NCBI GenBank assembly: GCA_963731035.1
Contig: CAVSUY010000002.1
Coordinates: forward strand, 1 to 64,000
Origin: JAANXG01 sp963731035
GTDB lineage: Bacteria > Pseudomonadota > Gammaproteobacteria > Arenicellales > JAANXG01
Direction: 5' to 3'
DNA length: 64,000 bases
Shown here: positions 42,638-51,338 of the stretch, piece by piece
Numbering within the stretch: the stretch's first letter is position 1
Layout of the letters: each line of letters begins with the position of its first letter
The notes under the pieces: model-generated
Told to the model about the DNA's origin: nothing
Seen by the model: the letters and a program-made list of their open reading frames with translations, nothing else
Databases searched by the model: none
Made by a program: the position numbers and the translations under genes

Positions 42638-43585
42638 CTACGCCCGCACGGGCACGGAACCGGAGCGCAGCTCCGGTATGTCCACCGCGGCCTCCCGAAC
42701 CGCGTCCATGAACATGCCCGCGGCGGGTGACAACGGCTCGCCCGCACGAGTGGTTATGCCGACCGGGCCGAGGGTGTCCTCGGTATCGATCGGCAGTTCC
42801 ACCAGACTGCCCTCCGCCGTCTCCATGGCCACCACACCGTGGGAGATGATCCACACCGCGTTGGTCTCGCGCGCGTAGACGCGGCCGAACGCATTCGACA
42901 CCGTTTCTATACGGTCGGGGATAACGCCCACGCCGTTGGCGATCAGAAAGCGCTCCACGTAGGGTCTTATTATCGATCCCTCTATCGGATACAGCACGGT
43001 ATAGTCGCAGATCTGGTCCAGGGTGAAGTTGCCCCGATCGAGCAGCGGATGTCCCGCGCGTACGACGAAGCTCACCCTCTCGGAATACAGGTAAGAAAAC
43101 GAAAGCCCTGTCATCCTGTCCGGCTGGGCCAGGCGACCCACTACCAGGTCCAGCTCTCCCACCCGCAACTGGCCGAGCATGGTTTCGTTGGCCCCGGTCT
43201 CCAGGCTGACCAGGGTTCGGTTGCCCTCCTTGAACAAGCGCACGGCGCGCGGAATGATGCGCGCCGCCACGGTCGGCAGAATGCCGACCCGGATCGCGGC
43301 CTCGCCGCCCATCCGGGCCTGCGCCAGGCTGTCCACTCCCTGCATCAGGGCGGTCATGCTGGCGCCCGCGTAACGCAGGAAAACCTTGCCGGTCTTGGAG
43401 AGGGTCAGCTCCCGTGCGCTGCGATCGAACAGCTCGACCTCCAATGTATCTTCGAGCTCCCGGATGGTCTTGGAGATGGCGGGCTGGGTGACCGCCAGCC
43501 GGTCCGCCGCACGCACCACGCTGCCGTTACGCGCAACCTCCAGAAAGCACTGGAGGTGCCTGAGCTTGATCCGCCGGTCCAGCAT
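42638..43585 (-). CDS. pcaQ: LysR-type regulator of the pca operon, PcaQ-like
   Basis: This 315-residue LTTR has the HTH LRHLQCFLEVARNGSVVRAA, DRLAVTQPAISKTIRELEDT and a C-terminal effector domain (AAIRVGILPTVAARIIPRAV, LDLVVGRLAQPDRM, PLLDRGNFTLDQI). The sequence and the divergent position next to pcaDCHG fit PcaQ, which activates pca genes in response to 3-carboxymuconate or carboxymuconolactone. The ATG at 43585 (MLDRRIKLRHL) is the family start. Confidence 0.9.
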   Translation of the reverse strand: MLDRRIKLRHLQCFLEVARNGSVVRAADRLAVTQPAISKTIRELEDTLEVELFDRSARELTLSKTGKVFLRYAGASMTALMQGVDSLAQARMGGEAAIRVGILPTVAARIIPRAVRLFKEGNRTLVSLETGANETMLGQLRVGELDLVVGRLAQPDRMTGLSFSYLYSERVSFVVRAGHPLLDRGNFTLDQICDYTVLYPIEGSIIRPYVERFLIANGVGVIPDRIETVSNAFGRVYARETNAVWIISHGVVAMETAEGSLVELPIDTEDTLGPVGITTRAGEPLSPAAGMFMDAVREAAVDIPELRSGSVPVRA

Positions 43586-43650
43586 GAGTCGCGCGCCCCC
43601 GAAACTTGCATGAGTCAACGGTTATGTTAACAAGCGTCACAACTGTTTTG

Positions 43651-43808
43651 TATAACCAATTCGCCCCCCAAGTCTCGCCCCGGGCACACCGTCCCCCGTC
43701 TGACCGAGGGCGCCCCGCGCGCGAGTCGTCGCAGGCCGGCCCGCCATTCGCCAATACATAAGTGATTGGTTATGCTAAGAGAGTGAATCTTCACTTTACA
43801 TAACCAGT
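43651..43808. promoter_or_regulatory. pcaQ-pcaD divergent control region with repeated LTTR-like sites
   Basis: Inverted copies of a 10-bp motif occur here: TATAACCAAT (43651-43660), ATTGGTTATG (43765-43774) and CATAACCAGT (43799-43808). The last pair flank a palindrome AGTGAA-TC-TTCACT (43782-43795). ATAACC/GGTTAT half-sites are those described for PcaQ operators. The region separates the divergent pcaQ and pcaD starts. Confidence 0.6.
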
Positions 43809-43870
43809 CGTCTCACTTCAAAGTTTCAGCCACGGACAGTTCCCGCGGCCACGCCGTCTTTGGAGGCACA

Positions 43871-44665
43871 ATGCGAGCTACGAACGTCAATGGAAACAAT
43901 CTCTATTTCCGGTTCGCGGGTCGGTCGGCGGGGAGCACCCTGGTTTTCATCAACTCGCTGGGCACCGACTGGCGCGTGTGGGAGCCGACGGCCCATGCCC
44001 TCGCCGACCGCTACCGTCTCCTTTTCTACGACAAGCGCGGCCACGGTCTGTCCGACGCACACCCCCCGGCCTCGAGCATCGACGATCATGTGACGGATCT
44101 TGCCGCTCTGCTCGAGAACCTGGGGATATCGAAGGCGGTGGTATGCGGACTGTCCGTCGGCGGCATGATCGCCCTGGGCCTCGCCGCGCGGCGTCCCGAA
44201 CTGGTGAGCGCTCTGGTGCTGGTGGACACCGGTCACGTGATAGGCACCGCGGAGCGGTGGAACCAACGCATCGAGAGGATAGAACGGGAGGGCATGGAAG
44301 TTATCGCGGACGGCGTGCTGGAAGGCTGGTTCACCGCGTCTTTCCGCCGCCAACAACCCGCCGAGACGGCGTTGTGGCGCAACATGCTGCTCCGCACGCC
44401 GGTCGAAGGCTACACGGGAACCTGCGCCGCCATCCGCGACGCCGACCTCACCGAAGCTGCGCGCGAATTGGCCCCGCCGGCGCTGTGCCTGTGCGGCGCC
44501 GAGGATATATCGACCCCGCCGTCACTCCTCCGCGAGCTGAACGAACTGATTCCGGACAGCCGCTTCCAGGAGATACCCGACGCGGCGCATTTACCCACCG
44601 TGGAGGCGCCGGCTGCCGTACGGGGTCTCATCGAGGATTATCTTCAGGAGCTCGGCTTTGTCTGA
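43871..44665 (+). CDS. pcaD: 3-oxoadipate enol-lactonase
   Basis: This 264-residue alpha/beta hydrolase hydrolyses the enol-lactone to 3-oxoadipate. It has FINSLGTDWRVWEP, YDKRGHGLSDA, the nucleophile elbow CGLSVGGMIALGLA (Ser near residue 93), an acid in CGAEDIST and His in AAHLPTVEAP. It is first in the pca operon and overlaps pcaC by 8 bp. Confidence 0.94.
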   Translation: MRATNVNGNNLYFRFAGRSAGSTLVFINSLGTDWRVWEPTAHALADRYRLLFYDKRGHGLSDAHPPASSIDDHVTDLAALLENLGISKAVVCGLSVGGMIALGLAARRPELVSALVLVDTGHVIGTAERWNQRIERIEREGMEVIADGVLEGWFTASFRRQQPAETALWRNMLLRTPVEGYTGTCAAIRDADLTEAARELAPPALCLCGAEDISTPPSLLRELNELIPDSRFQEIPDAAHLPTVEAPAAVRGLIEDYLQELGFV

Positions 44666-45065
44666 AACCGACGATCGGTACCTCAAGGGCATGCGCACGC
44701 GCCGCGCGGTGCTCGGGGACGCGCACGTGGACAGTGCCGAGGCGGCCAAGACACCCCTCGATGCCGACTTCCAGCGCTTCATCACCGAGAGTGCCTGGGG
44801 GTCTGTCTGGGCGCGTAGTCAATTGAGCACCCGTGAACGCAGCATGCTGACCATCGCGCTGCTGGCGGGCCTGGGCTACAGAGATGAGCTGGCCATGCAT
44901 ATCCGTGCCACCCGCAATACTGGTGCCACGCTGGACGACGTGCGCGAAGTGCTGCTGCATGTTGCCGTGTATGCCGGTGTCCCCGCGGCCAACGTGGCCT
45001 ACTCGGTGGCGAAGAACGTCTACCAGGAGATCGGCCACCCGGCCGCCGATCAAGGTATAACATAG
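44658..45065 (+). CDS. pcaC: 4-carboxymuconolactone decarboxylase
   Basis: This 135-residue protein has the CMD signature: RTRRAVLGDAHVDSAEA, WGSVWARSQLSTRERSMLTI, GYRDELAMHIRATRNTGATL and EVLLHVAVYAGVPAANVAYS. It decarboxylates 4-carboxymuconolactone to the enol-lactone. It overlaps pcaD by 8 bp and precedes pcaH by 13 bp. Confidence 0.95.
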   Translation: MSETDDRYLKGMRTRRAVLGDAHVDSAEAAKTPLDADFQRFITESAWGSVWARSQLSTRERSMLTIALLAGLGYRDELAMHIRATRNTGATLDDVREVLLHVAVYAGVPAANVAYSVAKNVYQEIGHPAADQGIT

Positions 45066-45078
45066 GAACACCACGGCC

Positions 45079-45795
45079 ATGAGCAAACCGCAGTACAACC
45101 CCAGAGACTGGACGAGCCATCCGCCCCTCGTTCATCCCGACTACAAGTCGACCCGTCTGCGCGGGCCGGCCGAACCCCTGCTTCCCCTGGACCAGACACT
45201 GAGCGAGACCACCGGGCCGGCGTTCTCCGCGGACATACTCACGCCGCTGAACCACGATCTGACTCGCAACGCGGCGAAGAACGGCGAGCCGCTCGGGGAA
45301 CGGATCATCGTGAGCGGCCGGGTGCTGGACGAGAACCTGCGACCGGTCCCCGGCACCTTGGTCGAGATCTGGCAGGCGAACGCCGCCGGACGTTACCTCG
45401 ACCGGGCCGACCAGCACGAAGCGCCGCTGGACCCGAATTTCTTCGGCGCCGGACGCGCGGTCACGGACGGCGAAGGGCGCTATCGCTTCCACACCATCAA
45501 GCCGGGCGCCTATCCCTGGGGGAACCATCACAACGCGTGGCGGCCCAATCACATCCATTTCTCGGTTTTCGGTCCATGCATCGCCACCCGGCTGGTCACC
45601 CAGATGTATTTCCCCGGCGATCCCCTGCTGGACCTGGATCCGATCTTTCTGGGCGTCCCTGCGGCGGCGCGCGGGCGGCTCATTGCGGACTTCACCCTGG
45701 ATCTCACGGAGCCGGGATTCGCGCTCGGCTACGCCTTCGACATCGTGCTGCGCGGCGAATGCCGCACGCCCGGCCAAGGGCCGAGCCAGGGTTGA
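45079..45795 (+). CDS. pcaH: Protocatechuate 3,4-dioxygenase beta subunit
   Basis: This 238-residue subunit carries the non-haem Fe(III) ligands: Tyr in AAGRYLDRADQH, Tyr in PGAYPWGNHHNAW, and His-x-His in RPNHIHFSVFG. The PcaH start YNPRDWTSHPPLVHPDYKST is present. It cleaves protocatechuate between the hydroxyls with the alpha subunit encoded next. It is 25 bp upstream of pcaG. Confidence 0.96.
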   Translation: MSKPQYNPRDWTSHPPLVHPDYKSTRLRGPAEPLLPLDQTLSETTGPAFSADILTPLNHDLTRNAAKNGEPLGERIIVSGRVLDENLRPVPGTLVEIWQANAAGRYLDRADQHEAPLDPNFFGAGRAVTDGEGRYRFHTIKPGAYPWGNHHNAWRPNHIHFSVFGPCIATRLVTQMYFPGDPLLDLDPIFLGVPAAARGRLIADFTLDLTEPGFALGYAFDIVLRGECRTPGQGPSQG

Positions 45796-45820
45796 GGCAG
45801 GATTGAGCCAGGACTGAACC

Positions 45821-46435
45821 ATGGCGGACGAGTCCAGGAACAACCGGCAGACCCCTTCCCAGACCGTGGGTCCGTACTTCGCCCTGGGCCTGACCGCCCG
45901 GGCCTATGGCTACGAGTACGACGATGTCGTCGGCCCGGACATCGTCACGCCAATCACCGAAGGCCAGCGAATTCAACTCGTGGGACGGGTGCTGGACGGC
46001 GAAGGCGAAGCCGTGGACGATGCCATGATCGAGGCATGGCAGGCGAATGCCCACGGCCGCTACAACCACCCCGCCGACGACCGTGACGATCGACCGCTGG
46101 ATCCATCATTCCTCGGCTTCGCCCGTATGGGTACGGGCATATCGCCCGACAAGACCTTCCGGCTGCGTACCGTCAAGCCCGGCGCTCCCGGCGACGGCCA
46201 GGCGCCGCACCTCAGCCTCATCGTGTTCATGCGGGGCGGCCTCAACCATCTGTACACCCGGGTCTACTTCGACGACGAAGCCCGGGCCAACTCCGTGGAC
46301 CCGGTTCTGTCGTCCGTTCCCGAGGAACGCCGATCCACCTTGGTGGCTCGGGGCGAGAATTCGGCGGACGGGATCGTTTACCGGTTCGACATCCATATGC
46401 AGGGCCCGCGCGAGACCGTGTTCTTCGACGTGTGA
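45821..46435 (+). CDS. pcaG: Protocatechuate 3,4-dioxygenase alpha subunit
   Basis: This 204-residue subunit begins QTPSQTVGPYFALGLTARAY and has WQANAHGRYNHPADDRDD, FLGFARMG and LSLIVFMRGGLNHLYTRVYF. It lacks the iron ligands of PcaH and pairs with it as a heteromer. The neighbouring BKACE gene starts 29 bp downstream. Confidence 0.95.
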   Translation: MADESRNNRQTPSQTVGPYFALGLTARAYGYEYDDVVGPDIVTPITEGQRIQLVGRVLDGEGEAVDDAMIEAWQANAHGRYNHPADDRDDRPLDPSFLGFARMGTGISPDKTFRLRTVKPGAPGDGQAPHLSLIVFMRGGLNHLYTRVYFDDEARANSVDPVLSSVPEERRSTLVARGENSADGIVYRFDIHMQGPRETVFFDV

Positions 46436-46464
46436 GACCTGCTTCGACTGCGCGCCGCTCAACC

Positions 46465-47292
46465 ATGAAAGATCCCTGCATCATTTCAGTCGCCATCACC
46501 GGCTCGGTGCCCAGGAAGGCGGACACCCCGGCCATTCCCGTGACCGTGCCGGAACAGATCGAGTCCGCCCACGAAGCTTACGAGGCGGGCGCCGCGTTGG
46601 TGCACGTTCACGTGCGCGATGAGAACGAGGCGCCCTCCTCCGATCCGGACACGTTTGCGGCGTTCCTGGAAGGCGTGCGCAAGCACTGCCCGGACATCAT
46701 CGTACAGTTCTCCACCGGCGGACGCGGCCGCGAGCCGGACAAACGCGGCAGCATGCTGCATCTGAAGCCGGACATGGCCTCCCTCGCCACCGGCTCGGTA
46801 AACTTTCCCAATATGATCTACGAGAACCACCCCGAACTGGTCCGTGACCTTGCGAAGCGGATGATCGACTTCGGGATCAAGCCGGAGATCGAAGTATTCG
46901 ACCTCGCCATGCTCTACAACGCCGCGGACATGGCCGCGAAGGGAGAGATCCACGAGCCGGTCCACGTGCAGTTCGTGTTCGGCATTCCCGGCGCCCTCCC
47001 CGCCCGACGCGAGATCCTGGAATTCGAGGTGGGACAGCTCCGCAAGCTTCTGCCGGGCGCCACCTGGACCGCGGCGGGTATCGGGCGCTGGCAGCTCGAG
47101 GTCAATCATTGGGCACTGGAGCTTGGCGGCCACTGCCGCACCGGCCTGGAAGACAACATCCGCTACGACAAGGAGCGCCTGGCCCACAGCAATGCCGAGC
47201 TGGTGGCTCGCGTGGCTAACCTGTGCGAGGACCACGGCCGCCGGGCCGCCACCGCGGCGGAGGCCCGGCGGATCCTGTCGCTGTCGTCCTAG
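46465..47292 (+). CDS. BKACE family beta-keto acid cleavage enzyme
   Basis: This 275-residue TIM-barrel protein has BKACE features: ISVAITGSVPRKADTPAIPV, GAALVHVHVRDENEAPSSDP with the zinc-binding HVHVRD, FSTGGRGR, EIEVFDLAML and a C-terminal GLEDNIRYDKERLAHSNAEL. BKACE enzymes cleave a beta-keto acid with acetyl-CoA to acetoacetate and an acyl-CoA. In the pca operon the obvious substrate is 3-oxoadipate, giving succinyl-CoA and acetoacetate, in place of PcaIJ and PcaF. Substrate is inferred. The ATG at 46465 is preferred over 46432. Confidence 0.88.
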   Translation: MKDPCIISVAITGSVPRKADTPAIPVTVPEQIESAHEAYEAGAALVHVHVRDENEAPSSDPDTFAAFLEGVRKHCPDIIVQFSTGGRGREPDKRGSMLHLKPDMASLATGSVNFPNMIYENHPELVRDLAKRMIDFGIKPEIEVFDLAMLYNAADMAAKGEIHEPVHVQFVFGIPGALPARREILEFEVGQLRKLLPGATWTAAGIGRWQLEVNHWALELGGHCRTGLEDNIRYDKERLAHSNAELVARVANLCEDHGRRAATAAEARRILSLSS

Positions 47293-47317
47293 GCGGCTGC
47301 TCCCATACAATGGCCGT

Positions 47318-48652
47318 ATGACTGTAAGCGTATTCGACTCGCAACTATACGGCCGTCTGTTCACCGACGACTACGCCGCGGCGCTGTTCAACGATCGCGC
47401 GCGCGTACGTGCCATGCTGAACGTGGAGGCGGCGCTGGCCCGGGCCGAAGCCGAATCCGGGCTGATACCTGCCGACGCCGCGCGGCGCATCGTGCGCGTG
47501 GCGGAGACCCTGGACCCCGATCCGGCCCTGCTCGCTGAAACAACGGCGACCAGCGGGGCGCCCGTTGCGGCACTGCTGAACCTGCTGCGGGAGGCGGTCG
47601 GCGAGGATGCCGCGGGCTACGTCCACTGGGGCGCCACCAGCCAGGATATCGTCGACACCGCGCTCGTCCTCGGGCTGCGGGAATCCACGCGGCTGATCGA
47701 GAAACGTCTGCTGGGGTTGATCCGTGGATTGCTCGAGCTTGCCCGCGATTACCGGGATGCTCCCATGCTCGCCAGAACCCGCTCGCAGGCTGCCGTGCCG
47801 ACCTCCTTCGGGTTGAAGGCAGCCGGCTGGGCCGCACCGTTGCTGCGCCACCGACAACGCCTGGAGCAACTCAAGCCCCGACTGCTGGTGGTGCAGCTCG
47901 GCGGCGCCGCGGGCACCCGTTCGGCTTTTGGCGGCGTGGGCGAGAAGGTCGTCTCCGAGTTCGCCCGGGACCTCGAACTCGGAAGCACCACGATTCCCTG
48001 GCATGCCCAACGCGATGCCCTCGCCGAGCTCGCGTCCTGGTTGTCCCTGGTGACGGGGAGCGTGGCGAAGCTCGGCCAGGACGTAGTGCTGCTGACCCAG
48101 AGTGAAGTCGGGGAGCTCCATGTCGGCGGGGGCGGCTCCTCGACCATGCCCCAGAAGGAGAACCCCGTGGCGGCCGAGTTGCTGGTGGCGCTGGCCCGTC
48201 ACAACGCCTCGCTCCTCGGTGAAATGCACCATGCTCTGGTTCACACCCACGAACGCGACGGCGCCGCCTGGAGCAGCGAATGGATCGCCCTTCCACCGAT
48301 GGTGGTCGCTGCAGCGTCGGCCCTCGATCGGGCTGCGAGACTTGTGGCGACACTGGCGGTCGATACGCGGCGCATGGCCGACAATCTGGAAGCCATGAAC
48401 GGCCTGGTACTGGCCGAGGCCGCCGTATTTGCGCTGGCGCCGCACGTGACGCGTCCTCGGGCCGAGAAACTGGTCACGGATGCCATCCACCGCTCGAGGA
48501 TCGACGGAGAACACCTGCTGGACCACTTGGCACGGATGAGCGACGCACCGGTTCTCTGGCACACCCTGCGCGATCCGGCGGCACAACTGGCAACCGCCCG
48601 GGCGATGGTCGATCACTTCCTGTCGGCAGACGCCGGCGGGTATCGGACCTGA
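47318..48652 (+). CDS. pcaB: 3-carboxy-cis,cis-muconate cycloisomerase
   Basis: This 444-residue fumarase/aspartase-superfamily enzyme converts 3-carboxymuconate to carboxymuconolactone. It has VHWGATSQDIVDTALVLGLR, MLARTRSQAAVPTSFGLKAA, VQLGGAAGTRSAFGG and the mobile-loop signature GGGGSSTMPQKENPVAAELL. Length is within the PcaB range. It ends the pca operon. Confidence 0.94.
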   Translation: MTVSVFDSQLYGRLFTDDYAAALFNDRARVRAMLNVEAALARAEAESGLIPADAARRIVRVAETLDPDPALLAETTATSGAPVAALLNLLREAVGEDAAGYVHWGATSQDIVDTALVLGLRESTRLIEKRLLGLIRGLLELARDYRDAPMLARTRSQAAVPTSFGLKAAGWAAPLLRHRQRLEQLKPRLLVVQLGGAAGTRSAFGGVGEKVVSEFARDLELGSTTIPWHAQRDALAELASWLSLVTGSVAKLGQDVVLLTQSEVGELHVGGGGSSTMPQKENPVAAELLVALARHNASLLGEMHHALVHTHERDGAAWSSEWIALPPMVVAAASALDRAARLVATLAVDTRRMADNLEAMNGLVLAEAAVFALAPHVTRPRAEKLVTDAIHRSRIDGEHLLDHLARMSDAPVLWHTLRDPAAQLATARAMVDHFLSADAGGYRT

Positions 48653-49087
48653 GCCGCCTCCAAGGTGCGCCTGTCGCGGGGAGCCCGGCCCCGCAGTCTG
48701 TCACCGAAACCCGATTGCCGCCGTTTATCCCCTTGTCGACGTCATCAAAGTCCCGTCGGTCATTTCGTTGTTTATTTTTTCCTTTATTTTCCGTCACTTA
48801 TGATATCTATCAATTTCGCGGAAACTGGCTCCCGTCACCGGAATTGGCGTATGATTGTGCGCAAACGCACATTCACCAGGGAGCCGGAGAAAAAGCATGT
48901 CCGGTCCATTGTTGATATCACGGGATACACGGTTATTCGTCAATTCCAGCGCCTTCGCGCCCAGCGTATTCCCTACGTCCGGCTCGCCGCTGAGACGACA
49001 TACCGCGGCCGCGACATACCGCAGCCCGTGGCTATAGTCTGTGCGGCAAGCCGCCGATATACACGGAACCATCGGACATCTGAAGCC
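48653..49087. other. 435-bp intergenic region before the degenerate NtrC-like gene
   Basis: A T-rich run (48770-48795, TTTATTTTTTCC) follows pcaB without a strong hairpin. A perfect 16-bp dyad TGTGCG-CAAA-CGCACA lies at 48856-48871 and could be an operator or short hairpin. The long frame open upstream of 49088 has no family features. Confidence 0.45.
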
Positions 49088-50338
49088 ATGCCTTACAACT
49101 CGAACCATCATCGGGACGGCGGGAGAGCGCCGCAGCATCCCTTGAGCAGCGGCATTCCTGAACTGACAGGCGACATGCAGGACCTGGAGATCCAGGTCAG
49201 CGCCGACGCGTGCTGTTTGAACGAATGTGTTGTGATAGCGCAGCCCTCGGAATGGACCCGCGAACTGGAGACCCTTGGAGCGGCTTGCTTCAAGCGGCCG
49301 GAAGCGTTGTACAAAGCCCTTCGCAGCCGCAGCTGCTCCCCTCAGGTGGCCATCGTGGATCTGGAGTCGATACCCCGAAACGCCATCAGGGCCGTTGACA
49401 TCCGTATACCGTGCCCCAAGCTGTGGCTCGGCAAGTCGGCCGCCAATCCCGCGGACATCAAGAACTTTGGAATCTACTACTCCAAGAGCCGACCCGACGA
49501 GTTGAATGCCGTGGCGGCCCGGTTGATCGATACCGATCGTTCCATAATGCTGCCGATCGGGCTGGTCGGCAAGCAGATGCTGCCTCTGCTGGTCGCGGAC
49601 AAGACATACCGCGAGCGGTTGCATCACTACGTGGACCAGTTGGGCGACACCAACCTGATTACGCTTCATGGCGACGATCCCCTCGAGCTTCAGCTTGTCG
49701 CGCAGTACCTGGCAGTGGAGACGGGACGGGCAAGACTGTGGGAGGTCAAGTCCGAGACCTCGATTCATTCCGTGCTCAGGAGGATTGCCCAGGCGCGCCG
49801 ACCCGGCACTGATGTCAGCATCGTTCTTTCCTGCGACATCGACACCGAATCTGCAAGGGAATTCCACAAGTCCATGCCGTCGGAATATTCGATGATCAAG
49901 CTGTCGGCCCGCTCCACGAATCCTGTCAATTCCCTGTCCTTCACCCTGCCCAAACCTACCGAGCGGCCCGCTGACATCGCCAACTGGGTGGTCTGGTTCG
50001 TCTGCCGCGCGACCATAGAGTGTGGAGTCGCTCTGTCGGGTCTACCGGACCTGGTCCAGTCCATCGGCCGCACGGTCGGCGGCAGTCCAACGATCGAGGA
50101 AATCAGGAGTCTTTGCGAACGATCGGTTCGGCAGCACGCCACCATGATGGAAGAACGCGGCGAGTTCATGCCGTACGAGGACCTGGTTCACAATTTTGAA
50201 CGCACCCTGCTGCGACAGGCGCTCATTCAGCACGACTGGAATCTGTCCGCCACCGCCAGGGCGCTCGGACTCGCGGAATCAAGTCTGCGCTACAAACTGA
50301 ACAAGCTCGGCCTGATTCGCAGCGAAGCCCAGGACTGA
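49088..50338 (+). CDS. Degenerate NtrC-like regulator with intact Fis-type HTH
   Basis: The 416-residue protein has a receiver-like N-terminal region (CVVIAQPSEWTRELETLG, VAIVDLESIP), a middle part laid out like a sigma-54 AAA+ domain but without Walker A, Walker B or GAFTGA (for example LITLHGDDPLELQLVAQYLA where GESGTGKE is expected, and LPKPTERPADIANWVVWFVC where LPPLRER.EDI is expected), and a C-terminal Fis HTH (LIQHDWNLSATARALGLAES). It probably binds DNA without activating sigma-54. The ATG at 49088 was chosen by domain start; the frame is open further upstream. Confidence 0.72.
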   Translation: MPYNSNHHRDGGRAPQHPLSSGIPELTGDMQDLEIQVSADACCLNECVVIAQPSEWTRELETLGAACFKRPEALYKALRSRSCSPQVAIVDLESIPRNAIRAVDIRIPCPKLWLGKSAANPADIKNFGIYYSKSRPDELNAVAARLIDTDRSIMLPIGLVGKQMLPLLVADKTYRERLHHYVDQLGDTNLITLHGDDPLELQLVAQYLAVETGRARLWEVKSETSIHSVLRRIAQARRPGTDVSIVLSCDIDTESAREFHKSMPSEYSMIKLSARSTNPVNSLSFTLPKPTERPADIANWVVWFVCRATIECGVALSGLPDLVQSIGRTVGGSPTIEEIRSLCERSVRQHATMMEERGEFMPYEDLVHNFERTLLRQALIQHDWNLSATARALGLAESSLRYKLNKLGLIRSEAQD

Positions 50339-50481
50339 TTTCGATCCACTGAAGTCCGGGAGGCTCCCGGACCATCGCGGCTTCCCTTCCCTGGCACCGC
50401 TCGTCCCCGCCAGGGCCGGCGCGGCTCCCGAGCAGACTCCCGTATAATCCCCGCGCCCATTGACCCGTTCTGCCTGAGGAT

Positions 50482-51285
50482 ATGACTCGAGAATCCACGC
50501 CCGAAATGAAGATCACCGTAGTGGTGCCGGTTCGCAATGAACAGGACAACATCCAGCCCCAGGTGAACGAGATACTCGCGGTACTCGACGACGGCCTGGA
50601 CTTCGAAATCGTCTACGTGGACGACGGCAGTACCGACGGGACGCTCGACAAACTCCGGGAAGCCCGCGCCCAAAGCAAGGGCAGGTTGCGGGTGCTGGTG
50701 CACGAGGGCGTCTGCGGCCAGTCGACCGCCATCTACTCCGGGGTCAAGGCCGCCCGTCACCCGTGGATCGTAACGCTGGACGGGGATGGTCAGAACGACC
50801 CTTCCGACATCCCCGCACTGCTGGAATCGGCCCGTACCGCCGGCAGCGAGACGATTATGGTCACCGGGGAGCGCGTCAAACGTCAGGATACCTGGCTGCG
50901 GCGGCTTTCCAGCAGAATTGCGAACTACGTTCGGCGCACCCTGCTGCGCGATGCCACGCCCGACACCGGTTGTGGCTTGAAGGTCTTCCGCCGCGATCTG
51001 TTCCTGGACCTCCCCTACTTCGACCACATGCACAGATTCCTGTCCGCGCTTGTTTTGAGACAGGGAGGGCAAATAATATCCGTCCCCGTTTCCCACCGGC
51101 CCCGCACACGGGGCCGGTCCAAGTACGGGGTCCACAACCGGTTGTGGGTCGGAATCGTGGATATGCTCGGAGTCGCCTGGCTCCAGCGGCGTGAGAAGCG
51201 TCACCGGCGCGTAACGGAGGTGGGTGCTGGCGAGGAACGAAAAACCGCGGCCGCGGGAGCGGGTAAAGACAATCAAGGCGACTAG
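50482..51285 (+). CDS. Family 2 glycosyltransferase (polyprenyl-phosphate type)
   Basis: This 267-residue GT-A enzyme has VVVPVRNEQDNIQPQVNEIL, EIVYVDDGSTDGTLDKL, GQSTAIYSGVKAARHPWI, TLDGDGQNDPSDIP and GCGLKVFRRDLFLDLPYFDH, like dolichol-phosphate-mannose or ArnC-type enzymes. It lacks C-terminal membrane segments. It likely attaches a sugar to undecaprenyl phosphate for the downstream ArnT-like enzyme 53 bp away. Confidence 0.85.
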   Translation: MTRESTPEMKITVVVPVRNEQDNIQPQVNEILAVLDDGLDFEIVYVDDGSTDGTLDKLREARAQSKGRLRVLVHEGVCGQSTAIYSGVKAARHPWIVTLDGDGQNDPSDIPALLESARTAGSETIMVTGERVKRQDTWLRRLSSRIANYVRRTLLRDATPDTGCGLKVFRRDLFLDLPYFDHMHRFLSALVLRQGGQIISVPVSHRPRTRGRSKYGVHNRLWVGIVDMLGVAWLQRREKRHRRVTEVGAGEERKTAAAGAGKDNQGD

Positions 51286-51338
51286 CAAGGTGCCGCGCCG
51301 CGCCAGCCGGCCGCCGGCCGGGAACTCGACAGACGAAC

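Noticed and set aside
48665..49087. N-terminal extension of the NtrC-like gene
   Set aside because: It is in frame but Arg-rich, contains T-rich promoter-like DNA and resembles no domain.
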